The translations under genes were made by a program, and so were the position numbers. 64,000 nucleotides of DNA from DYGA01 sp964540695. Its GTDB lineage: Bacteria > Patescibacteriota > Patescibacteriia > S139-126. The notes beneath the pieces are model-generated. The model did not search any database. It was not told the DNA's origin and worked only from the letters and a program-made list of their open reading frames with translations. The stretch spans positions 124,001-188,000 of the forward strand of contig CAZINS010000001.1 in the NCBI GenBank assembly GCA_964540695.1, given 5' to 3'. Below are positions 61,441-64,000 of the stretch, piece by piece; the first letter of the stretch is position 1; every line of letters starts with the position of its first letter.

Positions 61441-61561
61441 CAATTTCCAAGAAACAAGATACTAATAAATTATTAATTTCTAATAACTAATTACTAATGA
61501 ATTACTAATTATTAAATTAAATCATTGATTAATAATTAATAATTAGTTATTAGTAATTTTA
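61441..61561. repeat. AT-rich heptad-like repeat (TAATTAGT type), copy B
   Basis: Degenerate TAATTACTAATGAATTACTAAT-type tandem units. The last 20 nt (ATTAGTTATTAGTAATTTTA) and the AAATTAAATCATT block match copy A near 59.6 kb; together they bracket the tmRNA-infC-rpmI-rplT region. Confidence 0.7.
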
Positions 61562-61621
61562 TGTTCTAATAAATACAATCTTATTATTCAAACATCCAAA
61601 CTTTTAACAGCTAAAAACAAA

Positions 61622-61759
61622 TCAACTATTCCCCCACAACCTTACCCGGTTTTCACTTCTTCTATTACTATAATTCAAATTAAGTCCACGTAAATTTATC
61701 GGCTGAATATTTTTCTTATTTCTTTTCCAAGTAAAAATATTTTGTTTTTTTTCTGACAT
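61622..61759 (-). CDS. possible small ORF (45 residues)
   Basis: Starts MSEKKQNIFTWKRNKKN, is basic, and ends RVRLWGNS. It lies downstream of a consensus promoter on the same strand but has no clear ribosome-binding site. No family recognised. It may be part of an untranslated RNA instead. Confidence 0.3.
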   Translation of the reverse strand: MSEKKQNIFTWKRNKKNIQPINLRGLNLNYSNRRSENRVRLWGNS

Positions 61760-61797
61760 AAAAATTATTTAAGTTATTTAAACTTAAAATAAAAAGC

Positions 61798-61816
61798 AGT
61801 ACGCGCTTAGCGTACT
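61798..61816 (-). promoter_or_regulatory. hairpin in the minus-strand leader
   Basis: Perfect stem AGTACGC / GCGTACT with a 5-nt loop, followed on the minus strand by GCTTTTTATTTT, like an intrinsic terminator or attenuator. The TAA of a 20-codon ORF (61807-61869) falls in the loop. A second 7-bp AT-rich hairpin follows at about 61769-61787. Confidence 0.55.
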
Positions 61817-61869
61817 ACCCTAATTTTTATTGCCTGCACTTTATCTTGACAAGATACTTTGATTTTCAT
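61807..61869 (-). CDS. possible 20-residue leader peptide
   Basis: MKIKVSCQDKVQAIKIRVVR, ending inside the hairpin loop at 61805-61809. About 85 nt after the predicted transcription start. No ribosome-binding site. The arrangement promoter, tiny ORF, hairpin with T-run, second ORF resembles an attenuator, but chance is possible. Confidence 0.25.
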   Translation of the reverse strand: MKIKVSCQDKVQAIKIRVVR

Positions 61870-61961
61870 ATTTTTGTTTTTAATTTTTATTTTTGTGAAT
61901 TTTATTTAAATTGTTTTATAATTTACAATTTTAAATTTATAATTTTTATTACTATATCTTC

Positions 61962-61990
61962 ATTATACAGCATTTTTTGCTTTTTGTCAA
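61962..61990 (-). promoter_or_regulatory. perfect consensus promoter, minus strand
   Basis: TTGACA, exactly 17 nt, TATAAT on the minus strand, a 12/12 match to the sigma70 consensus, driving transcription leftward into a region without a recognised gene. It overlaps the divergent promoter of the T4SS_pilin gene. Confidence 0.75.
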
Positions 61991-62005
61991 GAAAAAAGGT
62001 ATAAT
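61977..62005 (+). promoter_or_regulatory. promoter of the T4SS_pilin gene
   Basis: TTGCTT, 17-nt spacer, perfect TATAAT at 62000-62005, giving a leader of about 18 nt. Confidence 0.65.
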
Positions 62006-62029
62006 AATTTATATAAATAAATTAAATTT

Positions 62030-62392
62030 ATGAAAAACAAACTACTACTTGTATTTTTAATATCATTTTTATTTATTCCGATTCTAACTTATGCAACTAC
62101 TACACAATCTCAAAACACCCAATCATCTGACAATACGGTAAAACTAACCAATCCCCTAAGCAGTGACGACCCAGCAATTATTATTGGCAATGTCATAAAA
62201 GGTATTTTAGGGCTAACTGGAGTTTTAGCACTAGCAGCTTTTATAGCTGGTGGAGTAATGTGGATGACTTCAGGTGGTAATGCTGATCGAGTGAAAAAAG
62301 GTAGGGATATTCTGGTCTGGGCAATTATTGGGCTATTTATAGTCTTTTCCAGCTACAGTATCTTAAAATACGTGTTTGATATTTTAGCCTAA
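62030..62392 (+). CDS. T4SS_pilin / VirB2-like membrane protein
   Basis: A 120-residue protein with a signal peptide (about residues 1-22, cleavage after TYA), a polar Ser/Thr/Asn/Gln-rich stretch and two helices joined by a basic loop: GNVIKGILGLTGVLALAAFIAGGVMWMTSGG, then KKGRDILVWAIIGLFIVFSSYSIL. This matches VirB2-like pilins and the T4SS_pilin family that is common in Patescibacteria. No other secretion genes are adjacent. It has its own promoter and terminator. Confidence 0.85.
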   Translation: MKNKLLLVFLISFLFIPILTYATTTQSQNTQSSDNTVKLTNPLSSDDPAIIIGNVIKGILGLTGVLALAAFIAGGVMWMTSGGNADRVKKGRDILVWAIIGLFIVFSSYSILKYVFDILA

Positions 62393-62418
62393 AAAATTAA
62401 TCAAATTACTTGCTCAAT

Positions 62419-62442
62419 AACCCGCCCAAACTGGCGGGTTTT
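62419..62442 (+). terminator. intrinsic terminator of the T4SS_pilin gene
   Basis: Stem AACCCGCC / GGCGGGTT with a 6-nt loop, followed by TTACTTATATTTT. Confidence 0.85.
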
Positions 62443-62467
62443 ACTTATATTTTAAAAGTGAATAGTA

Positions 62468-62496
62468 TTGACTTTTTCTTAAAAATATGCTATATT
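62468..62496 (+). promoter_or_regulatory. promoter of the 62645 transcript
   Basis: TTGACT, 17-nt spacer ending in extended -10 TGC, TATATT at 62491-62496. Predicted leader of about 140 nt, long for this window. Confidence 0.75.
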
Positions 62497-62561
62497 GGCT
62501 AGTTATAGATTAATATATAGTGAACTTTGACAATTTAATAACTTATATTTTATTTATAAAA

Positions 62562-62614
62562 TTAGTTAGTTGGTTTAGATTGAGATTTTTTCTTTATTTA
62601 AACCAACTAACTAA
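62562..62614 (+). promoter_or_regulatory. long stem-loop in the 5' leader of the 62645 gene
   Basis: A perfect 16-bp inverted repeat, TTAGTTAGTTGGTTTA and TAAACCAACTAACTAA, with a 21-nt loop. It ends about 18 nt before the AAAGGAG ribosome-binding site and is not followed by a T-run, so it is a leader structure and not a terminator. Confidence 0.75.
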
Positions 62615-62644
62615 CAATAAATAAATAAAATAAAGGAGTCAATC

Positions 62645-63388
62645 ATGGCAATCTTTGGTAATTTCTTCAATAAACTAAAAAATGTTTTTGGAGGAGAATT
62701 GATCGGTACCGCAGCTGGTACTGTTAGCGGAAAAATGATTAGTGAGTTAATTGGCATGCCTGCCAAAAAAATCACTGAAATTGCACTTGATAAAATGTTT
62801 CAAGTGCCCCCGCGCGCAGAACTGCAAAAAGTTCTATTAGGTTTAAACGACACCCAGAGAAAATTTTGGGAAGCTAGATTTGAGGAAGCTAAAAAATACT
62901 GGGAAAAAAGACTTGGGGAAGATAATAAAAACCTTCCTCACCGTCCTTCAGAAAATGAAGTGGTGACAGCCTGGTGTAAACCGCTGTTACTAAAAAAAGT
63001 CAAAGTTCTTTTGAAGAAAAGTGACGGCACTCCTATATTAAATAAAGGGGTACCTGTATTTGCCGAATCAGAGTCTGACTTAGTCAGTGACGATGATCTT
63101 CGTGCTTATATCTACGGCAAAGTCGCTGACATTGGCGAGAAAGAATTTTGGATCTGGACAGATTTGCTAATCCACGATAAGTGGAATCAGATCTTCCAAA
63201 TTTGGGGAGATAAATTTAAAATAAAAATTTTAAACCCAATTATAAAAAGGTTGCAAGAAACATTTGAAGTAATTGTAAAATACTCTGCTATTGCAACCGC
63301 TGCAGGGAAAGTTAGCTTAGAAAAAGCTGACACCATGACCGAAGAAATGATCGCAGAATCAAAAAACAAGAAATTAAATATTTTTTAA
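62645..63388 (+). CDS. hypothetical protein (247 residues)
   Basis: A mostly soluble helical protein: a glycine-rich amphipathic start (FGGELIGTAAGTVSGKMISELIG), a charged helix with WEARFEEAKKYWEKRLGE, a small beta-like stretch and a long C-terminal helix. I do not recognise a family. AAAGGAGTC precedes the ATG. It has a strong promoter and a 16-bp leader hairpin, and the next gene starts 12 nt after its stop with its own AAAGGAG, so the two form a transcript. Its codon use is less AT-extreme than its neighbours. Confidence 0.65.
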   Translation: MAIFGNFFNKLKNVFGGELIGTAAGTVSGKMISELIGMPAKKITEIALDKMFQVPPRAELQKVLLGLNDTQRKFWEARFEEAKKYWEKRLGEDNKNLPHRPSENEVVTAWCKPLLLKKVKVLLKKSDGTPILNKGVPVFAESESDLVSDDDLRAYIYGKVADIGEKEFWIWTDLLIHDKWNQIFQIWGDKFKIKILNPIIKRLQETFEVIVKYSAIATAAGKVSLEKADTMTEEMIAESKNKKLNIF

Positions 63389-63400
63389 AGGAGTTTAAGA

Positions 63401-64000
63401 ATGCAACTATTCGTAGTTTATGTGTTAATCATCATCGCGTCTTTGTGGATGCTTTACTATCTGCTCTTTCATACCTCAGCTACGGGGTTCAACTTACTCG
63501 GCAGAGTCAGGGAATTAGAGTTAGGACTTATCAATCAAGTATCCCAAGCATTGGGAAGAATATTGGCAGTCCTAGGATATCCACTTGGAGAGATAGAGAT
63601 GATTCAAAACAGAATTGTTAACGAAGGCGTTAATTTCGCCCAAAACCTAATCAGACAAATTGCCAGGCAATCATTCTTTATCGCCTGTGGAATAAGTGGA
63701 ATGCTACTTATATTACTAATTGGAGTAATATTCCATTCAAATCTGATTATGATCATTATTCTGATTGCTGCTGTGGTATGGTCGTTCTTGACCATGGTAA
63801 TTTATGATCCAATTATTGGATCAATCGCTCAGGGCAAAAAAATAAGAAGAAGTATCCGACCAATTTCGCTTCTCCTTGCTTACATAGGGATATTGACCTT
63901 ACTGTGGTTAAACTTCAATGGAACATCATTCTTTAATGAAGTTCTGGGAATATTTGTGATTCTTTCACTAGTACTAATGATATTTTCATTTAGATCTTAT
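63401..64000 (+). CDS. multi-pass membrane protein, unknown (cut by window edge)
   Basis: The open frame runs 200 codons to the edge without a stop. It begins MQLFVVYVLIIIASLWMLYY and has about five hydrophobic segments: one at the start, two near residues 93-130 and two at about 150-200. An amphipathic region with GRVREL, VSQALGRIL and IVNEGVNFAQNLIRQIARQ lies between. AAAGGAG overlaps the previous stop region. Probably a partner of the 62645 protein; function unknown. Confidence 0.7.
   Translation, partial: MQLFVVYVLIIIASLWMLYYLLFHTSATGFNLLGRVRELELGLINQVSQALGRILAVLGYPLGEIEMIQNRIVNEGVNFAQNLIRQIARQSFFIACGISGMLLILLIGVIFHSNLIMIIILIAAVVWSFLTMVIYDPIIGSIAQGKKIRRSIRPISLLLAYIGILTLLWLNFNGTSFFNEVLGIFVILSLVLMIFSFRSY

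Noticed and set aside
1..64000. tRNA or rRNA genes
   Set aside because: Gaps were scanned by eye for TTC-arm patterns with acceptor pairing; only the tmRNA was found.

Overview
The window is an AT-rich (roughly one third G+C), gene-dense stretch of a bacterial chromosome. It most resembles a member of the Candidate Phyla Radiation (Patescibacteria, Parcubacteria-like). The reasons are the low G+C, small compact genes, many short orphan membrane proteins, a VirB2-like T4SS_pilin gene, a membrane-anchored Clp-like AAA+ protein, a stripped-down [NiFe] hydrogenase, and many promoters placed directly against start codons. TGA is used as a stop (for example the thyA/folA ATGA overlap), so the code is the standard one. 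The lineage is an inference; no rRNA gene is present to test it.

Layout. 1-3.3 kb: leftward dTMP-synthesis cluster (dCMP deaminase, small membrane protein, P-loop kinase, MgtC-like protein, dut, thyA, folA cut by the window edge). 3.3-5.8 kb: secE-nusG-rplK-rplA with an L1-site mimic in front of rplA. 5.9-12.2 kb: gyrB, pheST and a DciA-like gene. 12.4-17 kb: a cation/proton antiporter and a UvrD helicase fused to a RecB-like nuclease. 17-19.4 kb: accessory stretch of three single-gene membrane-protein transcripts, the last (an MFS exporter) behind a probable leader-peptide attenuator. 19.5-26.9 kb: small beta-carbonic-anhydrase-like protein and a complete F1Fo ATP synthase operon (I-B-E-F-H-A-G-D-C), apparently proton-type. 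28.2-36.5 kb: eight tightly packed leftward genes (glyS, M16 peptidase, AI-2E family permease, rsmI, metG, cvpA-like, tatD, rmuC). 36.5-41.5 kb: orphan genes, an SF2 helicase, a pseudopilin and rarA.

41.6-48.7 kb: hydrogenase delta and alpha subunits converge on a leftward set with a maturation protease, an unknown 253-residue protein, an EamA permease, HypC and a large membrane-anchored Clp-like AAA+ protein with a small membrane partner. 48.7-59.6 kb: tgt, a CDP-alcohol phosphatidyltransferase, a long single-pass surface-type protein, recO, ileS, argS and smpB. 59.7-61.4 kb: tmRNA (directly after smpB), infC with a non-ATG start, rpmI and rplT. 61.4-64 kb: a largely noncoding stretch with divergent consensus promoters, the T4SS_pilin gene and the start of an unknown two-gene transcript cut by the right edge.

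Most striking points: (1) the AAA+ protein keeps a working-looking second ATPase domain but lacks key residues of the first domain, both substrate-gripping pore loops and the ClpP-docking loop; (2) the MFS gene has a leader ORF carrying an 11-bp antiterminator able to open a 12-bp terminator; (3) 7-nt repeats lie between genes and also, as stop-free variants, inside ileS (four times) and uvrD; (4) many genes have a -10 box ending exactly 6 nt before the ATG, implying leaderless mRNA; (5) tgt has lost its zinc cysteines.
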